From Candidatus Borkfalkia ceftriaxoniphila (GTDB taxonomy: Bacteria; Bacillota; Clostridia; Christensenellales; Borkfalkiaceae): 64,000 bases of DNA. Numbering within the stretch: the first letter of the stretch is position 1; each line of letters opens with the position of its first letter. This document shows, piece by piece, positions 9,063 through 16,064 of this stretch. The translations under genes were made by a program, and so were the position numbers. The notes below the pieces were generated by a model. It saw nothing but the letters and a program-made list of their open reading frames with translations. It searched no databases and was not told the DNA's origin. The DNA lies in assembly GCF_004134775.1 (NCBI RefSeq), contig NZ_SDOZ01000002.1, positions 966,005 through 1,030,004 of the forward strand. The letters run 5' to 3'.

Positions 9063-9893
9063 TTATTTATTTAACAGTTTTTTTGCCATATCTTTTGTTC
9101 TTTCGTCAACAGAGCCGTTTGTATCCGAAACAATTTGTTGTAAAGCATTTTTATGCAAGCCCAACCGAAAAATTTCCTTACCCGCCCGAATTTTCTGCGT
9201 TTTGATTTCTTCGGAATAGTTTTCTTTTACGATATCCATTAAATCGGATTCCGAATAATTTTGCAAATATATATAATATTTTACAAAAAATAATTTTCCT
9301 GTTTTTAAAATTAAATTCGCGGCTGTCTGACTGTTTTTCTCTTTTTCTTGCAATAATTTTCTTTGCTTTTCCTGAATTACATAATCAGGAGGATTTTTTT
9401 TATTTTCTTGCCTTACATATAAATACGCGCGAAAACAAGAAATAGCGGCAATGAGTTTAGGGAAAAACAGTAAAAAGGCTAACATTAACACTAACGCGAA
9501 TATATAATCAAAAAATAAATAAAAGATTATACCAATCATTCCAAATAGATACCAAAGAATAAAAACGCTTTCTATAATTGACCAAATAAAAAGTTTTTTT
9601 TCCGCATTCCAAAATTTCGTTTCTATATCTCTTTCTTCTATATTTTGCATTTGCTTTTTCGTCAAGTTTTCATTTATTGGCTTAACATTTGAAATCATCC
9701 AACCGATTATAGAAGTGATCAATAAATATATATATAACCACCATGAAATATAAGAAACTGTCTTCCCTATAAGAGTAGAAATAAGTGCTCCTATAAATAT
9801 TAAAAAAATTAAAATCGTAAAAATGGTATACCCACTCTTTGCCCAAGCCAACTGTTTGAAGATACGTTTATCTTCATAGTTTTTCATTTGCAT
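9063..9893 (-). CDS. Hypothetical multi-pass membrane protein, first gene of AT-rich pair
   Basis: A 276-residue protein with four hydrophobic helices (two pairs, about residues 22-45 and 52-70, then 110-130 and 135-160) followed by a long charged cytoplasmic C-terminal region of about 110 residues, rich in Lys and Glu and probably helical. No family recognised. The ATG at 9893 has AAGGAG 8 nt upstream and is preferred over the ATG at 9911, which would overlap the terminator-like T tract. It follows a structured leader RNA (9911-10048) and is followed by the gene at 8581-9048. AT-rich relative to neighbours. Confidence 0.65.
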   Translation of the reverse strand: MQMKNYEDKRIFKQLAWAKSGYTIFTILIFLIFIGALISTLIGKTVSYISWWLYIYLLITSIIGWMISNVKPINENLTKKQMQNIEERDIETKFWNAEKKLFIWSIIESVFILWYLFGMIGIIFYLFFDYIFALVLMLAFLLFFPKLIAAISCFRAYLYVRQENKKNPPDYVIQEKQRKLLQEKEKNSQTAANLILKTGKLFFVKYYIYLQNYSESDLMDIVKENYSEEIKTQKIRAGKEIFRLGLHKNALQQIVSDTNGSVDERTKDMAKKLLNK

Positions 9894-9910
9894 AACAATT
9901 TCTCCTTGCA

Positions 9911-10048
9911 TAAAAAAAAGTGTGCCTCAACAAGTGAGACACACCCCGAAAATGTACCTCGCTTGTTGCGACACAATTCTCCCTAACAGGAAAAGGAAGT
10001 ACAAAATCGCATAGTTGTACTCCTGTCAGGAATATTGAATTGTGTCGC
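9911..10048 (-). ncRNA. Structured leader RNA / attenuator-like element ahead of the AT-rich pair
   Basis: The promoter at 10083-10055 should start RNA near 10048, exactly at a 12-bp perfect stem (GCGACACAATTC 10048-10037 with GAATTGTGTCGC 9979-9968). Inside it a 9-bp stem (CCTGACAGG with CCTGTTAGG) and a 6-bp stem (GTACAA with TTGTAC) continue the rod. Next, CAACAAGCGAG (about 9967-9957) can pair with CTCACTTGTTG, which overlaps the 5' arm of an intrinsic terminator (9944-9920) followed by T8. The ribosome binding site of the membrane protein comes about 10 nt later. It may be a cis-acting switch or a free small RNA; I do not recognise a known class. Confidence 0.6.
9912..9944 (-). terminator. 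Terminator in the leader ahead of the 9063-9893 gene
   Basis: On the minus strand a 10-bp stem (GTGTGTCTCA / TGAGGCACAC, 5-nt loop) is followed by T8. One pair is G-U only when read from the minus strand and would be a C-A mismatch on the plus strand, which indicates selection for minus-strand transcription. Confidence 0.75.
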
Positions 10049-10054
10049 ATTTTC

Positions 10055-10083
10055 ATGATATCATAACCGGGAAAATTTGTCAA
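10055..10083 (-). promoter_or_regulatory. Promoter of the leader RNA and AT-rich gene pair
   Basis: Minus-strand TTGACA (10083-10078), 17 nt, TATCAT (10060-10055). The predicted start lies 7 nt further on, at the foot of the long stem. Confidence 0.8.
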
Positions 10084-10086
10084 TAT

Positions 10087-10125
10087 AAAAACCCCTTTCC
10101 GATAATCACGGAAGGGGGTTTTTAT
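10087..10125 (-). terminator. Terminator after jag
   Basis: A stem of about 15 bp (AAAAACCCCCTTCCG with CGGAAAGGGGTTTTT, 7-nt loop) just after the jag stop codon. It ends the rpmH-rnpA-yidD-yidC-jag unit. Confidence 0.85.
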
Positions 10126-10132
10126 TAAAAAT

Positions 10133-11053
10133 TTATTCTTCGTCTTTTTTTTCGGGGGCCGCGTCGTCGGCGGTTTTGTTGCTGTTGCCGAGGTAGGTGC
10201 CGAAGAAGGGGGCGCGCTTGGCTTGCGGCCTGCCTTCGGGGCGGGGCCCTCTGTCCCGTCTGTCTCCGCCGCGTCTATCGTCTCGACCGCGGAAATCACG
10301 GTTGTCGCGGCCTTCCCCGCGGTTGTCGTCCCTGCCGCGGAAGTCGCGCCTATCGTCTCTCCTGTCACGGTTAAATCTTCTGTCGTCTCTGCCGCGGTTG
10401 TCCCTTCTGTCGCTTCTGAAGGGCCTGTCCGCGCCGGGGCGCAGATTGTTGGGCACGATCACGATAAAGCGGTTGGGTTCTTTTCCTTCGCTCACCGTCT
10501 TGACCTCGGTGGACTCGGACAGCGCCGAATGGATGATTCGGCGCTCGTAGGGGCTCATCGGTTCGATGGAAACCTTTCTGCCCGTGCGCACGGCCTTTTC
10601 AGCCAGTTTCTGCGCGAGGCGCTTTAACGTATCTTCGCGCTTTTCGCGGTAATTTTCGCAATCGACCACCACCCGCTTGTACTCTTCGCGCCCGATATTC
10701 GCGACCGCGCCCGCGAGCACCTGCAGGGAATCGAGGATCTCGCCCCTGTGTCCGATGACCGAATACGTGCTGGTCGTGATCACGTTGATCTTGGTGTTTT
10801 CTTCGTTTTCGACAAGTTCGTTGGTCGCGGGAATATTCAAAAGTTCCATGATGCCGTCGAGAAATTCGACCGCGCGTTCGCCGTCCGTCATCTTTTTACA
10901 GATCTTCACTTTCGCGGGCGTGGATTTGAACAGCCCTTTTTTCCCCTCTTCCAGTACGGTTATTTCCGCCTCTTCTTTGCTCAGATTCAGGGATTTTAAC
11001 CCTTCCTCCACGGCCGCTTCGACCGATTTGCCGATGAATTCGTACTCTTTCAT
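10133..11053 (-). CDS. jag: Jag / KhpB-type RNA-binding protein with long Arg-Asp-rich tail
   Basis: RNA-binding protein (SpoIIIJ-associated, KhpB) encoded with yidC; it partners KhpA in other Firmicutes and affects cell division and elongation. The 306 residues comprise the Jag N-terminal domain (1-50), a KH-like domain (about 70-145) and an R3H domain (about 150-210, ending EPNRFIVIVPN). After these comes a tail of about 95 residues made of RDRRD, RGRDD and RGG-like repeats with a short acidic end. Typical Jag stops after R3H at about 210 residues, so the tail is an unusual low-complexity, probably disordered RNA-binding extension. Its start overlaps the yidC stop by 4 nt. Confidence 0.93.
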   Translation of the reverse strand: MKEYEFIGKSVEAAVEEGLKSLNLSKEEAEITVLEEGKKGLFKSTPAKVKICKKMTDGERAVEFLDGIMELLNIPATNELVENEENTKINVITTSTYSVIGHRGEILDSLQVLAGAVANIGREEYKRVVVDCENYREKREDTLKRLAQKLAEKAVRTGRKVSIEPMSPYERRIIHSALSESTEVKTVSEGKEPNRFIVIVPNNLRPGADRPFRSDRRDNRGRDDRRFNRDRRDDRRDFRGRDDNRGEGRDNRDFRGRDDRRGGDRRDRGPRPEGRPQAKRAPFFGTYLGNSNKTADDAAPEKKDEE

Positions 11054-12435
11054 CTCTTTTTCTTTTCATTCCGCGTGATGACTTCGCTCTTCGCGCTTTG
11101 CGGAATCCTCCTGTTATATTTCTCCTGAAGTTCTTTTTCTTCAAGTTTTTTATACTTTTTGTCGATGATGAAGTTGGTGCCGAGCGAACTTAAAATACCG
11201 AACACCGAACTTACGATCATGTAAATACTGAACGCCGCGCTGTACATGAACGAGAATATACCGAACATGATCGGCATGACGATCATCATGATCTTCTGCG
11301 TCTTTGCGCCCTGTCCGTTTGCCGTCTGCAATTCGTTCTGCGCTTTCTGGCTCTTGGACATAACGAACTGCGAAAGGAACATCGTGCCGATGGATACGAC
11401 GATCAGGATAAAGTATCCGTTGGGCTCTTTCAGTTCGCTCTGCAAATTGGCTGTGATCTCGTTGTAAAAAGTTTCGCTGATAAAGTTACCGTTGTCTTTG
11501 ATTCCCAGAAAACTCTTGAAATCTTTATAATTTTTCATGGGATGATTGAACGCGGTATCGGGATACCAGATATTTTTCACCCACAGGAAACTGACCTGGT
11601 TTTCGTGATAAGATTCTTCCGAAGCGGCGCGTCCGATATTCTGCATATACCGACGGCAGATAAAATCGTCGTCCTCTCCCTCATGTTCGGCTCGCAGCGC
11701 GTCTAAACTTTCCTCGATAGACGGATCGGCGACCATCGTCTCCGTTTCCACATAGTAGACTGTGCTGACGGGATAGGCATCGGTATCGGCAAAATCGCGG
11801 TCGTCTTTATTCGTGGTGATCTTCGTCTGGGTTTCTTCAAAAGAGATATATTTTCCGTCTTCGCGGAAAGTTTTGGTCATCGTAACTTTATACTGCATGA
11901 CTCCTTCCGCATTCTTCCCGTATTCCGAACAGGTATAGACGGGCTCGGGATCCAAATCGCGGGAGGGGGCGTATTCCAGAACGGCGGCAGAATAATCGTT
12001 CGCCATCTGGTTGAAAACTTGCAGGTCTGTATATCTGGAATAACTGTTGAACGCGTTCAAAACGAGCATGAATACGACGAGCGACACGATGAGGGGCAGA
12101 CAGGCTCCGAGCATGGAATAGCCGTTTTTCTTGTACAGTTCCATCATTTTGGCATTGTACATCTGCTGGTCGTTGGCGTACTGTTTCTGCAATTTTTCCA
12201 ACTGCGGCCGCATTTTTTCCATTTTCAGGCTGTTTTTCCGCATCGACGCCTTGGAATAGACGTCGAGCGGCAGCGTGATCAGTTTTAATATCAAAGTGAA
12301 AACGACTACGCCAACGCCAACGATGCCGATCGCGTTGATCAGCCCGTTGATGAGTTTGGCGATCCAATTCATACTCACGCTGTCGCCGTTAAAGAACAGA
12401 GTGATGATATTGCTCTGCAATAAATAATTTAACAT
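11050..12435 (-). CDS. yidC: Membrane protein insertase YidC/OxaA with large loop insertion
   Basis: Inserts and folds proteins in the cytoplasmic membrane, with or without SecYEG. The ATG at 12435, 12 nt after GAAGG, is preferred to a TTG at 12477; this gives 461 residues. Recognisable core: GLINAIGIVGVGVVVFTLILKLITLPL, the coiled KMEKMRPQLEKLQKQYA segment, a Leu/Val-rich helix, then ILIVVSIGTMFLSQF and the last helices. Between the second and third core helices lies an inserted soluble region of roughly 170 residues, presumably extracytoplasmic. Gram-positive YidC is usually about 260 residues, so this insertion is notable. No lipobox is seen at the start. Confidence 0.93.
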   Translation of the reverse strand: MLNYLLQSNIITLFFNGDSVSMNWIAKLINGLINAIGIVGVGVVVFTLILKLITLPLDVYSKASMRKNSLKMEKMRPQLEKLQKQYANDQQMYNAKMMELYKKNGYSMLGACLPLIVSLVVFMLVLNAFNSYSRYTDLQVFNQMANDYSAAVLEYAPSRDLDPEPVYTCSEYGKNAEGVMQYKVTMTKTFREDGKYISFEETQTKITTNKDDRDFADTDAYPVSTVYYVETETMVADPSIEESLDALRAEHEGEDDDFICRRYMQNIGRAASEESYHENQVSFLWVKNIWYPDTAFNHPMKNYKDFKSFLGIKDNGNFISETFYNEITANLQSELKEPNGYFILIVVSIGTMFLSQFVMSKSQKAQNELQTANGQGAKTQKIMMIVMPIMFGIFSFMYSAAFSIYMIVSSVFGILSSLGTNFIIDKKYKKLEEKELQEKYNRRIPQSAKSEVITRNEKKKR

Positions 12436-12502
12436 TCTTTGTGTTGTCCTTCTCTTTTTAAAGGGATTTTTGCGCAAAACGCGCGGATGGCTTGTCCCTG
12501 AT

Positions 12503-12796
12503 TCACAGGACCCATCGTTTCCGGATGAAATTCTCGGGAGCGGGATCGTATCCCCCTTTGGAAAACGGATTGCAGCGCAAAAGCCGCCAGCACCCGAGCA
12601 ATATCCCTAAAATGACGCCCTGGTTATTGATGCATTCCAGCATATACTGCGAACAGGTAGGGCGGTAAAGGCACGTTCCTTTGGAAAAATATCTTTGGTA
12701 AAAGAGAATCGCCCGCATACAGAACATTTTGATATACGGTTTAAACACGTGCCTGCGAAGATATTTGATTGTCTTTCTGAAATTTTGCCGACTCAT
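12503..12796 (-). CDS. yidD: Membrane protein insertion efficiency factor YidD
   Basis: A 97-residue protein of the YidD family, an amphipathic membrane-associated factor thought to aid YidC-dependent insertion. The family signature is clear: YQRYFS, then CLYRPTCSQYMLECI (conserved cysteines) and LLRCNPFSKGGYDP. Its start overlaps the rnpA stop by 4 nt and it lies 67 nt upstream of yidC, in the standard rpmH-rnpA-yidD-yidC-jag order. Confidence 0.96.
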   Translation of the reverse strand: MSRQNFRKTIKYLRRHVFKPYIKMFCMRAILFYQRYFSKGTCLYRPTCSQYMLECINNQGVILGILLGCWRLLRCNPFSKGGYDPAPENFIRKRWVL

Positions 12797-13113
12797 TTAT
12801 ATAAGCCTTCTTTTTTAAACATCGCCCGAAGGCCTTTTCGAAAGTTCTCCAAAGAATACTCGTCGGCTTGTTTGGGTACGAGAACGATCGCACAGGGCGA
12901 TTTGAGATGTCCGCATTCGGCGCGGAACGCTTCTCTCAAAAGCCTTTTTATACGGTTTCGCATAACGCTCTTTCCGTGCTTTTTACTGACGCACAGTCCC
13001 AGCGAAACTTTCGCGGCGGGCATATACATCATAAGCAAATAGGGGGAAAAAGATTTTTTTCCCCGCGCAAACATTCTCTGAAACTCGTTGTTTTTTTTGA
13101 GTCTGGTATACAA
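12793..13113 (-). CDS. rnpA: Ribonuclease P protein component
   Basis: Small basic protein (106 residues) that assists the RNase P RNA in maturing tRNA 5' ends. The family signature RNRIKRLLREAFR, and the preceding SKKHGKSVMRN, are present at about residues 43-65. It lies 6 nt after the rpmH stop and overlaps yidD by 4 nt. The RNase P RNA gene itself is not in this window. Confidence 0.96.
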   Translation of the reverse strand: MYTRLKKNNEFQRMFARGKKSFSPYLLMMYMPAAKVSLGLCVSKKHGKSVMRNRIKRLLREAFRAECGHLKSPCAIVLVPKQADEYSLENFRKGLRAMFKKEGLYK

Positions 13114-13119
13114 AATAAA

Positions 13120-13254
13120 TTAAGCGGAGAGTTTCGCTCTGCCTTTGTCTCTTCTTCTCTTTAAAGTTTTTCTTCCGCCCTGCGTCTTCATTCTTTTGCG
13201 GAAACCGTGTACTTTGCTTCTCTGTCTCTTTTTCGGCTGATATGTTCTTTTCAT
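13120..13254 (-). CDS. rpmH: 50S ribosomal protein L34
   Basis: A 44-residue, strongly basic ribosomal protein read on the minus strand from ATG 13254 to TAA at 13122-13120. It starts [20 protein letters not shown] and ends GRAKLSA, matching L34 over its whole length. The ribosome binding site TTAGGAG lies about 9 nt upstream. First gene of the rpmH-rnpA-yidD-yidC-jag unit, driven by the promoter at 13291-13320. Confidence 0.97.
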   Translation of the reverse strand: MKRTYQPKKRQRSKVHGFRKRMKTQGGRKTLKRRRDKGRAKLSA

Positions 13255-13290
13255 GATAGATTTCTCCTAATTTTAGTTTTTGCTCAAAAT

Positions 13291-13320
13291 ATTATACCTA
13301 AAAACGCCGCGCTCTGTCAA
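13291..13320 (-). promoter_or_regulatory. Promoter of rpmH operon
   Basis: Minus-strand TTGACA (13320-13315), 18-nt spacer, TATAAT (13296-13291). It lies just beyond the dnaN stop codon, so rpmH can be expressed independently of dnaN. Confidence 0.8.
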
Positions 13321-13326
13321 CCGTTT

Positions 13327-14427
13327 TTACGCGTTTGTGCGCACGGGGAGCAACAAATACAGATACGCGTCCCCGTTTACGGGATAAATCACGCAAGGAG
13401 CCACCGCGCCGTTAAAGCCTATGCGCGTCTTTTCGTCGCTGACGGCGTTGATGCACTCGCTCACGAACTTGGAGTTGAGCGCGATGGTGACGTCCTTGCC
13501 GTCGAGCATGATCTTTACGCTCTCGTTGACTCTTCCTATGGAAGTATTGGAACTGACGTTCGCCGCGCCGTCTTTGATATCGAACACGATGATGCTGTTT
13601 TTATCCGTCCTCGCGAGGATGCTCGCCCGATCGACGCTCGCGGCGAGCGCCGCGCAATCGACGACGATCTCGCTGGAAAACGACTTGGGTATGATATTCG
13701 CGCGGTTGACGAACTCGCCGTCGTAAAGGCGGCTGGTAAGAACGGTATCGTCCACGCTGACGAGCATCATGCCCTTCTGCACGTAGACGACGATTTCCTC
13801 TCCTTCGCCCGCAAGCATGCGCGCGATCTCGTTGAGGGTGCGCGCGGGACAGATGACGGAAATATCCTCGCTCATGGAGATGACGTTGCGCTTGCACACC
13901 GCCATGCGGTAACCGTCGAGGGCGGTGAAAGTCACCATTCCTTCTTTCGCCTCGATGAGGCAGCCTTTGAGCACGGGGCGCGAATCGTCCTGCGCGCAGC
14001 AGAACGTGGTGCGCGCGATCAGTTCTTTCAGATCTTTCTGCAAAAGCGTGAACTGATTCTCGCCGATTTCCATGTCGATGGAGGGAAAATCATCCGCGTT
14101 CAGAAGTTGTATGACGCTCTCCGCGTCCGCATATTGGATGGTCAGTTTGTCCCCGTCGGTGGAAAGGGTAATCTGCACGTTCTCCAATTTCTTGATAAAG
14201 TCGGAAAAATACTTTCCGGGAACGGCGATTTCGCCTTCTTCGAAAACTTCCGCGTTGATTTTTTTCTGTATGGCGATCTCGCCGTCGGTGGATACAAGCG
14301 TCAATCCGTCGTTCTTCGCCGAAATTTTAATACATTCCAGAATGGGGTTGGTGGTCTTGGTGCTGCACGCCTTGACGACTTTCATAACCGCATCGGAAAG
14401 ATCCAGCCCTTCGCATATAACTTTCAT
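13327..14427 (-). CDS. dnaN: DNA polymerase III beta subunit (sliding clamp)
   Basis: Ring-shaped processivity clamp of 366 residues, normal length, made of three similar clamp folds. It starts MKVICEGLDLSDAVMKVVKA and carries the usual DGYRMA motif near residue 170; the C terminus ends YLYLLLPVRTN, matching the family's LP(M/V)R motif. ATG 14427 follows GGAGG. Normally dnaN directly follows dnaA. Here it directly abuts a DnaA-box region (14430-14850) with no dnaA and is on the same strand as rpmH, an unusual order. A 440-codon open frame on the opposite strand is a shadow. Confidence 0.97.
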   Translation of the reverse strand: MKVICEGLDLSDAVMKVVKACSTKTTNPILECIKISAKNDGLTLVSTDGEIAIQKKINAEVFEEGEIAVPGKYFSDFIKKLENVQITLSTDGDKLTIQYADAESVIQLLNADDFPSIDMEIGENQFTLLQKDLKELIARTTFCCAQDDSRPVLKGCLIEAKEGMVTFTALDGYRMAVCKRNVISMSEDISVICPARTLNEIARMLAGEGEEIVVYVQKGMMLVSVDDTVLTSRLYDGEFVNRANIIPKSFSSEIVVDCAALAASVDRASILARTDKNSIIVFDIKDGAANVSSNTSIGRVNESVKIMLDGKDVTIALNSKFVSECINAVSDEKTRIGFNGAVAPCVIYPVNGDAYLYLLLPVRTNA

Positions 14428-14429
14428 AA

Positions 14430-14850
14430 AAACCTCCGTAATGGAAACGAATTCCCTTTCCCGAACGGGAAGAATGATACTTTACTTTTTTTATTTATAG
14501 GTATTATATTTATTAATATGTTCTGTTGAAATGTGGACAAACTCCCCCGAAACGGTGAGAGGTGCTTTTATTATATAGAAAAACGCCCGAAAAAGCAAGC
14601 AACTTTGCGCACAAAAGATGTGGACAAGCAGGCTTTTTTTTGTGGAGATACCTGTGGGCAATTCGTGGATAAGTGGAAATCTTCCCGGCGCCGGAAGGAA
14701 GTGTTTTTTCCCGAAAAGGAGTGTGGAACCACAAAAAAGGGAGTTGTCCCGATTTCCACAGAAAGTTGTCCACTTGTGGAAAAATCGGGGTGGGGACAAT
14801 GTTTCGAAAAAAATGTTGTAAATTCGCAAAGTGTATGATATAATAAATTC
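14430..14850. other. oriC: Candidate replication origin (oriC) between dnaN and rsmG
   Basis: Non-coding 420-bp region where genes diverge: dnaN leftward, rsmG rightward. An AT-rich tract at about 14480-14520 (possible unwinding element) lies beside dnaN. DnaA-box-like nonamers follow: TGTGGACAA at 14532-14540 and 14619-14627, TGTGGGCAA at 14653-14661, CGTGGATAA at 14664-14672, TTGTCCACT at 14766-14774 and TGTGGAAAA at 14775-14783. The favoured form TTGTCCACA is one base from the classical TTATCCACA. Long leftward and rightward gene series start here, as expected for an origin. Overlapping small ORFs in several frames are not credible. Confidence 0.7.
14816..14844 (+). promoter_or_regulatory. 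rsmG promoter giving a leaderless transcript
   Basis: TTGTAA (14816-14821), 17 nt, TATAAT (14839-14844). The rsmG ATG begins 7 nt after the -10 box, where transcription should start. Confidence 0.75.
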
Positions 14851-15546
14851 ATGGATACACAATGGGCGCAAAAATATCTCGATATACTGGAAAGAGATGA
14901 AATCGCGCAAAAAATGCAGGCTTTCTACGATCTTCTCGTATTTTATAACGAAAAGTTCAATCTTACTCGCATTATCGGGCGCGAAGAATGCCGCATCAAG
15001 CATTTTTTGGACAGTATCTGCGCCGAAACGTACTTTCCCGCGGGCGCAAACGTCGCGGAGATCGGATCCGGCGCAGGGTTTCCCTCGCTGCCGCTTAAAA
15101 TCGTGCGGGACGATCTTTCATTCGCATTGGTGGAGTCCGTCGAAAAAAAGTGCGTTTTTTTACGCGAGGCGGTCAAAGAACTCGGCCTGAAAAATATACA
15201 AGTTATCCACATGCGCGCCGAAGACGGCGGAAAAAACCGCGCGTACCGCGAAAAATTCGACGTGTGCTGCGCCCGTGCGGTCGCGCGGCTCAATACCCTT
15301 TCCGAATACTGCGTGCCTTTCGTAAAGATCGGCGGCCGCTTTATCGCGTATAAGGGCAGCGCAGAAGAGGAACTTCGGGAAGCCGAAAACGCGTTCCGCG
15401 TTCTGGGAGTAAAAACGGTCGCCTGCGAGCGGTACGATCTCCCCGAGGAAATGGGTAAGCGTACGCTCATCGTCGCGGAAAAAATTTTTTCCACCCCCGC
15501 GGCTTATCCGCGCGGTAACGGGAAAGAGCGGGGAAAACCGCTGTGA
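14851..15546 (+). CDS. rsmG: 16S rRNA (guanine-N7)-methyltransferase RsmG (GidB)
   Basis: SAM-dependent methyltransferase (231 residues) that modifies G527 (E. coli numbering) of 16S rRNA; loss gives low-level streptomycin resistance in several bacteria. Family motifs: FYNEKFNLTRI, the HFLDS segment, the SAM-binding motif EIGSGAGFPSLPL (about residues 70-82), then VESVEKKCVFLRE and CARAVARL. The N terminus aligns with full-length relatives, so ATG 14851 is right although it has no ribosome binding site and lies at the predicted transcription start. It overlaps the next gene by 4 nt. Confidence 0.95.
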   Translation: MDTQWAQKYLDILERDEIAQKMQAFYDLLVFYNEKFNLTRIIGREECRIKHFLDSICAETYFPAGANVAEIGSGAGFPSLPLKIVRDDLSFALVESVEKKCVFLREAVKELGLKNIQVIHMRAEDGGKNRAYREKFDVCCARAVARLNTLSEYCVPFVKIGGRFIAYKGSAEEELREAENAFRVLGVKTVACERYDLPEEMGKRTLIVAEKIFSTPAAYPRGNGKERGKPL

Positions 15547-16025
15547 CAAAGGAAGAATTGCAAAAACTGGCGGCGGGAGGCAAGATCTGCGCGCTCACGG
15601 GGCACAGGAAACTGGGCTACGATTTCGACGAAACGCAACTTAAAGAAATTTTCGTCCGTCTGATCGGCGAGGGTTTTACGCTGTTTCTTTCGGGTATGGC
15701 CGTGGGTTTCGATACGGCGTGCTGCCGCGTGCTCTATAAACTGCGCGAAACGTACGATATCGCGATCGTCGCCTGTATCCCCTTTGCGGGGCAGGAAGAA
15801 AAGTTTTCGCCGCGGCAGAAAGAAGTGTATAAAAATTACGTGGAAGCGAGCGACGGGAAAGTCGTTCTGTATCCGCGCTATCAGACGGGCTGTTATTTCG
15901 ACAGGAACCGCTACATGGCGGACATGGGCGATCTGCTGATCGCCTACCTGCGCGAAGAGAAAGGCGGCACGTTTTATACCGTAAATTATGCGAAATCGAA
16001 AAATATCCGCATTTTGTACGTATAA
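15543..16025 (+). CDS. SLOG-family protein, YpsA-like (DUF1273)
   Basis: A 160-residue protein of the YpsA-type SLOG group, a Rossmann-like fold predicted to bind nucleotides or their derivatives. B. subtilis YpsA influences cell division and oxidative stress. Visible: an N-terminal strand CALTGHRK, the Gly-rich LSGMAVGFDTACC, and the C-terminal DLLIAYLREEKGGTFYTVNYAK, which matches the family end (GGT-x-T-x2-A). It starts with GTG overlapping the rsmG stop (GTGA), so it is translationally coupled to rsmG. The ligand is unknown. Confidence 0.8.
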   Translation: MTKEELQKLAAGGKICALTGHRKLGYDFDETQLKEIFVRLIGEGFTLFLSGMAVGFDTACCRVLYKLRETYDIAIVACIPFAGQEEKFSPRQKEVYKNYVEASDGKVVLYPRYQTGCYFDRNRYMADMGDLLIAYLREEKGGTFYTVNYAKSKNIRILYV

Positions 16026-16064
16026 TAGAAGAGTATAAGAAATTTTTTCGAAAAGGAGGTTTCT

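Noticed and set aside
9968..10048. Short transposable element (MITE) because of the 12-bp inverted ends
   Set aside because: No target-site duplication or second copy seen in the window; the stem starts at the predicted transcription start and fits an RNA better.
9968..10048. Signal recognition particle RNA or 6S RNA
   Set aside because: The conserved SRP GGAAGCAGCC-type loop is missing, and the rod is too short and differently organised for 6S RNA.
13207..14529. 440-codon plus-strand ORF
   Set aside because: Mirror frame of dnaN, low-complexity His/Arg/Asp composition typical of antisense frames of GC-rich genes.
14491..14850. Overlapping short ORFs between dnaN and rsmG
   Set aside because: Open frames in several registers over DnaA boxes, without ribosome binding sites.
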